9,180 bases of DNA from the NCBI GenBank assembly GCA_022839045.1, contig JALHDI010000108.1, positions 1 to 9,180 on the forward strand, written 5' to 3'. The notes under the pieces are model-generated. The model ran no database searches. It had not been told where the DNA came from and saw nothing but the letters and a program-made list of their open reading frames with translations. The stretch comes from Sporomusaceae bacterium (lineage in GTDB: Bacteria > Bacillota_C > Negativicutes > Sporomusales_B > UBA7701). A program made the position numbers and the translations under genes. Position 1 is the first letter of the stretch. Every line of letters begins with the position of its first letter. Shown here one piece after another: positions 1-5,441 of the stretch.

Positions 1-1
1 G

Positions 2-250
2 GCGGAAGAAGAGGCTGTCGAGGCGGTTGTCGCCAAATTCGAGAACCTCATCAAAAACAACGGCGGCACGATCGACAAGGTCGACCGCTGGGGCAAACGC
101 CGCCTGGCGTACGAACTCAAAGACTTCAACGAAGGGATTTACTTCGTTGTCTACTTCACCGCTCCGGCCAGCGTCGTTGCCGAGCTCGAGCGCGTGATGA
201 AGATTACCGACGAAATCCTGCGCCACATGGTTGTCAAGCAGGAAGATTAG
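2..250 (+). CDS. rpsF: Small ribosomal subunit protein bS6 (3' part, start lies outside the window)
   Basis: Protein bS6 of the 30S subunit; in the ribosome it pairs with bS18, encoded two genes downstream. The reading frame is open from base 2 and ends at TAG 248-250, giving 82 residues of a protein usually about 95 long, so roughly a dozen N-terminal residues are missing. The family signature is clear: GGTIDKVDRWGKRRLAYEL, then a beta-strand GIYFVVYFTA and the C-terminal helix with ELERVMKITDEILRHMVVK. The basic residues in the WGKRRLAY block are the usual rRNA-contact region. It is the first visible gene of the rpsF-ssb-rpsR operon; ssb starts 15 nt after its stop. The promoter must lie upstream of the window. 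Nothing is odd apart from truncation by the window edge. Confidence 0.97.
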   Translation, partial: AEEEAVEAVVAKFENLIKNNGGTIDKVDRWGKRRLAYELKDFNEGIYFVVYFTAPASVVAELERVMKITDEILRHMVVKQED

Positions 251-265
251 GCCAGGAGGATAGCT

Positions 266-646
266 ATGAACAAGGTCATTCTGGTCGGACGCCTCGCCCA
301 GGATCCGGAAGTGCGCTACACCCAGAGCGGCAAGGCGGTCGCGTCTTTCACCATCGCCGTTAACCGGTTCGCCGGCGGCGGGCAGAGGGAAGCCGATTTC
401 ATCCCCATCGTCGCCTGGGAAAAACTCGCCGAGACCTGCGGCAACAACCTCACCAAGGGTCAGCGCGTCCTCGTCGAAGGCCGCCTGCAAATCCGCTCCT
501 ATGAGACCAATGACGGGCAGAAGCGCCGCGTAGCGGAAGTCATCGCCCAGAACATCGAGTTTCTCGAGCGCAAGCAGCCGACCGAAGACAAGGAAGCCAC
601 CCCGTTTGGCGGTCAGGTATTTCCGGAAGAAGAAATCCCGTTTTAA
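266..646 (+). CDS. ssb: Single-stranded DNA-binding protein SSB
   Basis: Binds single-stranded DNA during replication, repair and recombination and recruits partner enzymes through its C-terminal tip. The 126-residue product starts MNKVILVGRLAQDPEVRYT and has a single OB fold over about residues 1-105, including the conserved FTIAVNR strand, the DFIPIVAWEKLAE block and the GQRVLVEGRLQIRSYE stretch. A short polar linker (about 104-119) ends in the acidic hydrophobic tip EEEIPF, equivalent to the DDDIPF partner-binding motif. The linker is short compared with the E. coli protein (178 residues), as is common in Firmicutes. An AGGAGG site at 254-259, seven bases before ATG 266, fixes the start. 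Its place between rpsF and rpsR is the classic bacterial arrangement and suggests co-transcription. Confidence 0.98.
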   Translation: MNKVILVGRLAQDPEVRYTQSGKAVASFTIAVNRFAGGGQREADFIPIVAWEKLAETCGNNLTKGQRVLVEGRLQIRSYETNDGQKRRVAEVIAQNIEFLERKQPTEDKEATPFGGQVFPEEEIPF

Positions 647-658
647 AGGAGGTTTAAC

Positions 659-889
659 ATGAAACGCGAAAAAGGCCGTAAGCCGAAGAAAAAAGTCTGC
701 AGTTTCTGCGTGGACAAAGTAGAGTCCATTGACTATAAAGACGTACCCAAGCTGCGCCGCTACACCACCGAACGCGGCAAGATCCTGCCCCGCCGCATCT
801 CGGGCAACTGCGCCAAACACCAGCGCCAGCTCACCGTCTCCATCAAGCGGGCCCGCAACATGGCCCTGCTGCCCTTCACCGCCGAGTAA
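659..889 (+). CDS. rpsR: Small ribosomal subunit protein bS18, zinc-binding (C+) form
   Basis: Ribosomal protein bS18, which assembles with bS6 on the 30S platform. The 76-residue product has a lysine- and arginine-rich N-terminus and the family core [20 protein letters not shown], followed by [19 protein letters not shown]. Cys14 and Cys17 (CSFC) with Cys51 and His54 (CAKH) form a plausible zinc ligand set, so this is the C+ version rather than the cysteine-less version found in many bacteria; zinc binding itself is inferred. A near-perfect Shine-Dalgarno AAAGGAGG at 645-652 overlaps the ssb stop and sits six bases before ATG 659. It is the last gene of the operon and is followed within 10 nt by a strong terminator. 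Confidence 0.98.
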   Translation: MKREKGRKPKKKVCSFCVDKVESIDYKDVPKLRRYTTERGKILPRRISGNCAKHQRQLTVSIKRARNMALLPFTAE

Positions 890-895
890 CAGCAA

Positions 896-936
896 AACGC
901 CGGATGTCCGATGACATCCGGCGTTCTTATATTTTC
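896..936 (+). terminator. Intrinsic terminator of the rpsF-ssb-rpsR operon
   Basis: A perfect 12-bp stem pairs 896-907 (AACGCCGGATGT) with 914-925 (ACATCCGGCGTT) around the 6-nt loop CCGATG. It is followed on the + strand by a T-rich tract (CTTATATTTTCC). It starts six bases after the rpsR stop. The opposite strand has only TTTTGCTGTT after the stem, so it may also work, more weakly, for the converging acetyltransferase gene. Confidence 0.9.
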
Positions 937-981
937 CTCTTCATGGTGGTCGCAAGAAATTCCCCAGTAGAGTACTGATTA

Positions 982-1479
982 TTAGCCGATTATTTTCTGA
1001 TAGGCGACAACATCAAGCAGCCGGCCGAATTTTTGGCCCACTTCCCGGTAATGGGCGCACTTGGTATAGCCGTTGTTCGCGAAAAGCCTGATACTCTTTT
1101 CGTTTTCCCCGGATATTGTGGCAACCAAAACATGCAATTTCTGCTTGCGGGCGTATTCTTCGATATGCCCGATCGCCAAACTCCCGATACCCTTCCCGAT
1201 AAAATCCGGCTGCAGATAAATTGTCACCTCGGCCGTACCGTCATACGCCTCTCTTTTCTTATGCTGCGTCAAAAGGACATAACCGCAAACCTCCTCGTCC
1301 GCGCATATTACAAATGTCTTATATCTTTCACTAGCGAAGAAGACAATTTCCCTCACCTCTTCCCGCGTCAGAGGGCGGGCGTGAAAAGTCGCGGTAGTAT
1401 TTAGCACATAATAAGTGTAAATCTGCAGCACCGTATCAAGATAGCGCTCGTCCATCGCACGGAAATAGTATTTGCTCAT
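982..1479 (-). CDS. GNAT N-acetyltransferase, PAT/YncA (phosphinothricin or methionine-analogue) type
   Basis: Predicted cytoplasmic acetyl-CoA-dependent N-acetyltransferase, 165 residues, the usual length for the family. The N-terminal block IYTYYVLNTTATFHARPLT (about residues 20-38) and the C-terminal NNGYTKCAHYREVGQKFGR followed by LLDVVAYQK (about 135-161) are hallmarks of the phosphinothricin/methionine-sulfoximine acetyltransferase group (Pat, Bar, MnaT/YncA). The acetyl-CoA pyrophosphate loop is IGKGIGS (94-100), with Ile where the general GNAT motif has Arg or Gln, a tolerated variation. Likely substrates are glutamate or methionine analogues or other small amines; the real one cannot be told. 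GAGGAGG at 1493-1487, about seven bases before ATG 1479, fixes the start. It diverges from the DJ-1/PfpI gene. Its leader contains a terminator hairpin, described separately, suggesting regulated read-through. Confidence 0.9.
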   Translation of the reverse strand: MSKYYFRAMDERYLDTVLQIYTYYVLNTTATFHARPLTREEVREIVFFASERYKTFVICADEEVCGYVLLTQHKKREAYDGTAEVTIYLQPDFIGKGIGSLAIGHIEEYARKQKLHVLVATISGENEKSIRLFANNGYTKCAHYREVGQKFGRLLDVVAYQKIIG

Positions 1480-1498
1480 ATAGATACCTCCTCGAATA

Positions 1499-1577
1499 AT
1501 ATTCGGGAATAAATAAAAAGCACCGAACCCCTATCGGTGCTTGAACGTCTTTGGTCAATCATCCGATGCCCGAATAT
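1499..1577 (-). other. Inverted repeat framing the acetyltransferase leader
   Basis: ATATTCGGG at 1499-1507 and its exact reverse complement CCCGAATAT at 1569-1577 flank the terminator hairpin. In the - strand transcript the first copy would lie at the expected 5' end and the second just before the Shine-Dalgarno site. Pairing between them would close the leader into one folded domain, with the terminator hairpin inside. No known riboswitch class was recognised. Confidence 0.45.
1508..1542 (-). terminator. Intrinsic terminator in the acetyltransferase leader (possible attenuator)
   Basis: A perfect 9-bp stem pairs AAGCACCGA (1518-1526) with TCGGTGCTT (1534-1542) around a 7-nt loop. Read on the - strand it is followed by TTTATTTATT, a good termination tract; on the + strand no T run follows. 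No - strand gene lies upstream for it to terminate, since the next upstream gene is on the other strand. It lies between the likely promoter (TATAAT, 1589-1584) and the ribosome site (1493-1487) of the acetyltransferase gene, so a role in transcription attenuation is the simplest reading, though unproven. Confidence 0.7.
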
Positions 1578-1580
1578 ATA
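1551..1580 (+). promoter_or_regulatory. Possible promoter for the DJ-1/PfpI gene
   Basis: The + strand has TTGGTC (1551-1556), an 18-bp spacer and TATATA (1575-1580), which would start transcription near 1587 and give a leader of about 140 nt. It overlaps the oppositely directed acetyltransferase promoter region, so the two genes may compete or share control. The match to consensus is moderate. Confidence 0.3.
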
Positions 1581-1583
1581 AAT

Positions 1584-1612
1584 ATTATACTATGGCTGTC
1601 CGAAAGACAGAA
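1584..1612 (-). promoter_or_regulatory. Putative promoter for the acetyltransferase gene
   Basis: The - strand reads a perfect TATAAT at 1589-1584. The -35 region 17 bp upstream is weak (TTCTGT, 1612-1607). The expected start of transcription is near 1577, giving a leader of about 100 nt that contains the terminator hairpin. The -10 box is seen directly; promoter function is inferred. Confidence 0.5.
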
Positions 1613-1725
1613 CCCCATAATCTAACCGCATAATTTCCGTCGACCCGTACAGGTAATCGCAGCTCGCCGGCGAAAGAAACTGGTGGCTCACCTGAACGGC
1701 TTGACACCCCGAAGGAGTGGAAAAT

Positions 1726-2304
1726 ATGATCGTCATCGGCATCCTGATATTTCCCCAAGTCGAAGAACTGGATTTTGTAGGCCCGTACGAAGTGCTGAGC
1801 TACCTCAACAAAATCCGGCCCGGCAGCACCGAAGTCCTGCTTGTCGCCGAAACCCCCGAACCGGTAACCGCATTCAACGGCATGCGGATCATCCCCGACA
1901 CTACCCTCGCGTCCTGCCCGCCTCTCGACATCATCGTCGCCCCCGGCGGCAAAGGCCGCTTGGCCGCCATGAAAAATCCCGCCATCCGGAAGTTCCTCCG
2001 CGGCCGGCAGGCAACCGCCAAATACGTCGCCTCCGTTTGCACGGGCGCCTTCCTGCTGGCCGAGGCCGGCCTGCTTACCGGCAAAAAAGCCACCACCTAC
2101 CACACCGCCTTCGCCGAGCTTGCCGCCTATTCCGTAGAGGTCGTTCCCGCCAAAGTCGTCCGCGACGGCGCCATCATCACCGCCGGCGGCGTGAGCTCCG
2201 GCCTCGAGCTAGGTTTCTACCTCCTGCGGCTATTGTTCGGCGCCGACCTCGCCCAGGAAGTGGCCCGGCGAATCGAATACAATATCGACGTCGACGCTCT
2301 GTGA
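1726..2304 (+). CDS. DJ-1/PfpI family protein, isonitrile hydratase-like
   Basis: A 192-residue single-domain member of the DJ-1/PfpI (glutamine amidotransferase-like) superfamily. The N-terminal ILIFPQVEELDFVGPYEVL and the nucleophile elbow SVCTGAFLLAEAGLL are diagnostic of the isonitrile hydratase (InhA)/GlxA-like branch. Cys105 is the predicted nucleophile; Asp16 and Thr106 match the Asp-Cys-Thr set important in characterised isonitrile hydratase. It may hydrate an isonitrile or act on another small electrophile; the substrate is not certain. There is no AraC-type DNA-binding domain fused to it, unlike GlxA-like regulators. ATG 1726 is preferred because GGAG (1714-1717) lies eight bases before it; an in-frame GTG at 1717 is an alternative but overlaps that site. 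It is a single-gene unit closed by a two-way terminator. Confidence 0.9.
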   Translation: MIVIGILIFPQVEELDFVGPYEVLSYLNKIRPGSTEVLLVAETPEPVTAFNGMRIIPDTTLASCPPLDIIVAPGGKGRLAAMKNPAIRKFLRGRQATAKYVASVCTGAFLLAEAGLLTGKKATTYHTAFAELAAYSVEVVPAKVVRDGAIITAGGVSSGLELGFYLLRLLFGADLAQEVARRIEYNIDVDAL

Positions 2305-2329
2305 CGCCGTTGAAACGGGAATAAAGAAC

Positions 2330-2361
2330 AACAGAGGAAGCCCCAAGGCTTCCTCTGTTTT
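2330..2361. terminator. Bidirectional intrinsic terminator between convergent genes
   Basis: A perfect 13-bp stem pairs AACAGAGGAAGCC (2330-2342) with GGCTTCCTCTGTT (2347-2359) around the loop CCAA. T-rich sequence follows on both strands (TTTT at 2358-2361 on +; GTTCTTTATT on -). It lies between the stops of the DJ-1/PfpI gene (+) and the lipoprotein gene (-), so it probably serves both. Confidence 0.88.
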
Positions 2362-2371
2362 GTAAGCCGAT

Positions 2372-3145
2372 CTATTTAATTTCGTCCAGCAGCATATCGT
2401 AGACCGACTGGGGCGTGACGGCCTGCCACTCTGGGTCTCCCGGCGCCGTCCGCATCTTCCCGGCGGCGTCGTACAGCATCCGGGCCGTCGTGCGATACTT
2501 CTTCGCCGTCGGCTGGAAGGCCACCGTCGAGATGGCGTACTTGGTACCGTCCCTGACCGTCTCGTAGATCAGCAGTACCTCGACGCTCGCCTGGCCGGTC
2601 CCGGAGCGCACCGAGGTCGGCTTATAAAGATAATACGCATTGTTGGCGGTTGACTTGGCCAAATACTTGAAGTCGGGCAGCGCGTACGGCGGCGGCGTCG
2701 CGTTCACCGCCAGCCCGCGGCTCTTGCAGTACTCCACCACCGCCGCCATGATCCGTTCCGTGTCCGAGCCGGGGATCACATACTCCCAGCCGCCGTCGAC
2801 CGTGTCGGCCGAAATTACCTGGCCGTCCTCGCCGTACAGCACCTTCGCCTTCACGGCGACCAACTGCTCCGACGGCCGGAATACGGCATCCCAGCTCTCG
2901 GTCTTGGCGCCGTTCTTAATTTCGCCCTTCGTGAACCGGAGCATGAGCGACACAGCGTTGCCGCTCACCTTGACGGTGGCGGGGTCGAGCGAGACCGTAT
3001 CGCCGCCGGCCACTGTCAGCAGCTTGGCGAACTGCGGCGTCTCCTTGGCCTGTGGCGCGGCCGGCGGCGCCGCAGACTTTGTCCCGCCGCAGCCGGCCAG
3101 GGCGGCGACGAGCAGCAATGTCAGTAAGACCGCAACCAGACGCAT
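2372..3145 (-). CDS. Hypothetical lipoprotein with two repeated domains
   Basis: A 257-residue exported lipoprotein of unknown function. The signal peptide MRLVAVLLTLLLVAALAGC carries a lipobox with the lipidated Cys19; a Pro/Ala/Lys linker (about 20-37) follows. The mature part looks like two diverged copies of one domain of about 100 residues (about 39-142 and 158-256). Each has an early LDPATV or YKPTSV segment, a strand like VSLMLRF or VEVLLIY, a KVLYGEDGQV or RMLYDAAGKM segment, a W-containing turn and a final helix. The pattern recalls surface-adhesin E-like beta domains, but I would not assign the family. AAAGGGG eight bases before ATG 3145 decides the start; the in-frame GTG at 3169 would add eight residues before the signal peptide and lacks a well-spaced ribosome site. 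It follows the AraC-type gene by 61 nt without a terminator, so the two may be co-transcribed. Confidence 0.82.
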   Translation of the reverse strand: MRLVAVLLTLLLVAALAGCGGTKSAAPPAAPQAKETPQFAKLLTVAGGDTVSLDPATVKVSGNAVSLMLRFTKGEIKNGAKTESWDAVFRPSEQLVAVKAKVLYGEDGQVISADTVDGGWEYVIPGSDTERIMAAVVEYCKSRGLAVNATPPPYALPDFKYLAKSTANNAYYLYKPTSVRSGTGQASVEVLLIYETVRDGTKYAISTVAFQPTAKKYRTTARMLYDAAGKMRTAPGDPEWQAVTPQSVYDMLLDEIK

Positions 3146-3206
3146 GAAAATTCCCCTTTCGAAAACCACACTGCTATTATTCGCCTCCGGGCCGGCGGTT
3201 TGATTT

Positions 3207-4037
3207 CTATCCGAGATACTGGCGGGGCGTCACCCCGAACTTCCGTTTGAACGCCTTGTGGAAGTGGCTTTGGTCGCAGAACCCCGTCTCCATCGCCACG
3301 GTGACGATTTTCCGGCCGCGGGCCAGCAGGTCGGCCGCCTTCGCCAGGCGGACATCCAACTGGTACACGTGCGGCGGGACGCCCACCGTCCGCTCGAAAA
3401 CCCGGCAGAGATAGAAAGGACTGAACCCGGCAATCGCCGCCAGCGTCCCGAGCGACACATTCTCATGGCAACAGTCGCGAAGATAGGTGCACACCCGGCG
3501 CACCGCCCCCGATTCGTCGCCGGTCGCCGGCCAGTCGTCCCGCAGCCGGGAGTGGCGGTTGACCAGCAGGGAAAAAACCTCCCGCAGCAGGCACTCCTTG
3601 GCCAATTGCGACTCCGGGGATGCAGCCAGCATATGCAGGCGGAAAATCTTCCCGTACAGCTCGCCGTCCCGCACCAGCGGCACGGGGAAATGGGCCTCCG
3701 TCTCTTCCCGTCCCGGTAGCTCCGCCAGCAGTGAGTCGAAAAGCTCCCGGCCGATCCGCAGCGAGCGGCTCGAATAGCTGACGCCGGAGGGGATGTCGCC
3801 GGCGTGCGCCTCCCCCCACTCGCTTACGAAGATCGAGCCAGGGGTGATGTGGTATTTCTGGCGCCTGCTCTCGCTGATCCGCACCCCCGCCTCGGCGACG
3901 CTCAGACTGAACAGGCCGTGGATATGCCGCGGCACGTGGCGGGTGACGCCGATGCCGCGATACAGCTCCAGCCCCGGGATGTCGCCCACGCGGAAATAGC
4001 TGATGTCATTCGTCGGGGTACTCTTCCGCCCGTTCAC
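3207..4037 (-). CDS. AraC-family transcriptional regulator with N-terminal cupin
   Basis: A cytoplasmic DNA-binding regulator of 276 residues, the normal length for the family. The N-terminal half is an AraC-type cupin sensor domain: RHVPRHIHGLFSLSVAEAG (about residues 33-51) with its His-rich strand, then ITPGSIFVSEWGEAH. The C-terminal 100 residues hold both helix-turn-helix units: SLGTLAAIAGFSPFYLCRVF and, after the linker helix, VAMETGFCDQSHFHKAFKRK with the typical ending FGVTPRQYL. The effector is unknown. GTG 4037 is chosen because GGAGAGGTGA lies just upstream and a perfect TATAAT at 4137-4132 overlaps the alternative ATG at 4133; a transcript from that promoter would begin after ATG 4133. 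The longer version (308 residues, to 4133) cannot be excluded, since AGGTGG precedes it. Possible targets are the lipoprotein gene just downstream or its own promoter. Confidence 0.85.
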   Translation of the reverse strand: MNGRKSTPTNDISYFRVGDIPGLELYRGIGVTRHVPRHIHGLFSLSVAEAGVRISESRRQKYHITPGSIFVSEWGEAHAGDIPSGVSYSSRSLRIGRELFDSLLAELPGREETEAHFPVPLVRDGELYGKIFRLHMLAASPESQLAKECLLREVFSLLVNRHSRLRDDWPATGDESGAVRRVCTYLRDCCHENVSLGTLAAIAGFSPFYLCRVFERTVGVPPHVYQLDVRLAKAADLLARGRKIVTVAMETGFCDQSHFHKAFKRKFGVTPRQYLG

Positions 4038-4131
4038 CGCCGTCACCTCTCCAGCACCGCAAAATAATACAAGAAAAGGTCCCTGAAAATCACGACAGGT
4101 AACGAGGCGCGAGAAGGCCGCCGTCGCTACC

Positions 4132-4160
4132 ATTATATACCACCTGCGGGCGGAGAGGAA
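4132..4160 (-). promoter_or_regulatory. Putative promoter of the AraC-family gene
   Basis: The - strand has an exact TATAAT at 4137-4132. The -35 region is poor (TTCCTC at a 17-bp spacing), as expected for a promoter that might need an activator, although this is inference. Transcription would begin near 4125 and leave a leader of about 88 nt before GTG 4037. Confidence 0.45.
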
Positions 4161-4467
4161 AGACTCCTTCGGCGATCCGAAAGATGAGCCTCAGCCCCGG
4201 CGTTTTTTTTGTCCTACTGCTTCAGCAGTACCATTATTATCGCGATATTGCTGCCGGAAAATAAGCGGCTGTCCGCATGGCCGATCGCCGGCGCATGAAG
4301 GAAACGGCGCCTATAAGTGCGAATAAATACAGTCCAGGCTTTTTCGGCCGCGGATAAGCCCCGCCTGCTTCCCGGCGGCAATAAGCCCGTGCCGGGAATC
4401 GAAAGCCGGCGTTTGGCCGATGCTATTCCCGCAAGCCAAAAACGCTAAACTATAGCCGAGGTGAACC
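4138..4467. other. 330-base non-coding divergent region
   Basis: This lies between the AraC-family gene (-) and the DUF2232 gene (+) and holds no gene that I can support. It contains a small hairpin (TTCGG/CCGAA, 4168-4181), a run of eight T (4203-4210) without a convincing stem before it, and a TACTGC/GCAGTA hairpin (4215-4230). It also has a 10-bp palindrome TATCGCGATA (4238-4247) that could be an operator, and a strong hairpin TTCCCGGC/GCCGGGAA (4369-4376 with 4391-4398). ATAAGC-like words recur at 4261, 4354 and 4381. No clear promoter for the downstream operon was found, and no c-di-AMP (ydaO) or c-di-GMP riboswitch core is visible despite gdpP being in that operon. Confidence 0.6.
4369..4398 (+). 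other. Stable hairpin upstream of the DUF2232-gdpP-rplI-lonC operon
   Basis: Perfect 8-bp arms TTCCCGGC (4369-4376) and GCCGGGAA (4391-4398) can be extended inside by GGC/GCC around AATAA. There is no T tract after it, so it is not an intrinsic terminator. It sits 70 nt before ATG 4468 and would lie in the leader if transcription starts upstream; its role is unknown. Confidence 0.4.
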
Positions 4468-5427
4468 ATGCGACAGACCAACACGCGTCCCACCGTCGAA
4501 GCGGGCATAATGTCCGCCATCGCCGTCGTCTTCGCCCTCATCAGCGTCTACGTCCCCATCGTCGGCGCTTTCGTCACCTTCCTGTGGCCGGTGCCCATCA
4601 TCCTCCTCGGCGTCCGTCACGGCTTCCGGTGGAGCGTCATGGCCACCGTCGTCGCCGGCGTCCTCAGCGCCATCCTTATCTCGCCCCTCAAGGCGGTCCA
4701 CATCGTCGTCGGCTTCGGCCTCGTCGGCCTTGTCTTCGGTCACGCCTTCCGGGCCGGCTTCGGGCCCTTCAAGACGATCATCTGGGGCTCGGTCGTCTGC
4801 CTGATATCCAACCTGGCGCTGATGGGCCTCACTTTCGTCGTGATGGGCATAAACCCGTTCAGTTTTCAGATCGAGACAATGGAAAAAGCGATGGCCGATG
4901 CGATCGAATTTTACCGCGGCTTCGGCATGACGGAAACGGTCATCGCCCAGATGCGGGAACAGTTCAGGGTCGTGATGCTCCTGTTCCAGGTGCTCCTCCC
5001 GGCCCTGCTCGCCATGTCCGCCGTTTTCCAGACCTACCTCAACTTCATCCTCGCCCGGGCGGTGCTGCGCAAGCTCGGCCACCAAACGCCCTCCTTCCCT
5101 CCCTTCAAGGAATGGTCGCTGCCCAGGCAGATGATCCACTTCGCCACCCTCGCCGCGGCAGTGCTGTTTCTCGGCCAATATCTCAACCAAGACCTGCTAA
5201 GCAAAATCGGCTTAAACCTGCTGGGGGCGTCGGCCATACTCCTTTTCGGCCAAGGCCTGGCGCTATTTTACTTCCTTGCCGACAAATACAATTTGTCAAG
5301 GCTGATGCGCAATATTATACTGATTATGATATTGACCAGCGGTTTTCTTCAATTAGCGGCCGTTGGCGCCGGCGTTTTCGATCTTGCCGCCGGTTACCGG
5401 CAACACAATACACCCCGGTCGTCCTGA
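4468..5427 (+). CDS. yybS: DUF2232 (YybS-family) polytopic membrane protein
   Basis: An integral membrane protein of 319 residues, close to the usual length of the family. About nine hydrophobic stretches are visible (about 12-31, 33-49, 56-73, 76-94, 103-127, 168-194, 224-240, 248-270 and 282-306). A long soluble loop (about 130-167) and the motif FPPFKEWSLPR (210-220) typical of this family are present. The molecular function is not established; the family has a substrate-specific transport component-like look and is a very regular neighbour of gdpP in Firmicutes. A GAGGTGA site (4458-4464) precedes ATG 4468 with a short gap. The stop lies 14 nt before gdpP, so translation and transcription are likely coupled. 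The gene opens the second core operon of the window. The final RQHNTPRSS tail is poorly conserved in appearance. Confidence 0.9.
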   Translation: MRQTNTRPTVEAGIMSAIAVVFALISVYVPIVGAFVTFLWPVPIILLGVRHGFRWSVMATVVAGVLSAILISPLKAVHIVVGFGLVGLVFGHAFRAGFGPFKTIIWGSVVCLISNLALMGLTFVVMGINPFSFQIETMEKAMADAIEFYRGFGMTETVIAQMREQFRVVMLLFQVLLPALLAMSAVFQTYLNFILARAVLRKLGHQTPSFPPFKEWSLPRQMIHFATLAAAVLFLGQYLNQDLLSKIGLNLLGASAILLFGQGLALFYFLADKYNLSRLMRNIILIMILTSGFLQLAAVGAGVFDLAAGYRQHNTPRSS

Positions 5428-5441
5428 CAGGAGGGTAAACC

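Noticed and set aside
1499..1577. Terminal inverted repeats of a small mobile element
   Set aside because: The 9-bp arms are AT-rich and close to promoter sequences, with no target duplication; a leader-RNA fold explains them better.
1683..2324. Arg/Pro-rich + strand frame of 213 codons over the DJ-1/PfpI gene
   Set aside because: It is a compositional shadow; the overlapping frame carries the SVCTGAF nucleophile motif and the better start.
4138..4467. c-di-AMP (ydaO) or c-di-GMP riboswitch upstream of the gdpP operon
   Set aside because: It was looked for because gdpP degrades c-di-AMP, but the conserved core segments of either class could not be found; only generic hairpins are present.
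4461..5438. Alternative + strand frame of 325 codons over yybS and the neighbouring - strand frame 4450-5190
   Set aside because: The + frame product is Arg/Pro/His-rich and the - frame is Asp/Glu/Gly-rich without domains. The yybS frame gives a clean polytopic membrane protein with a ribosome site.
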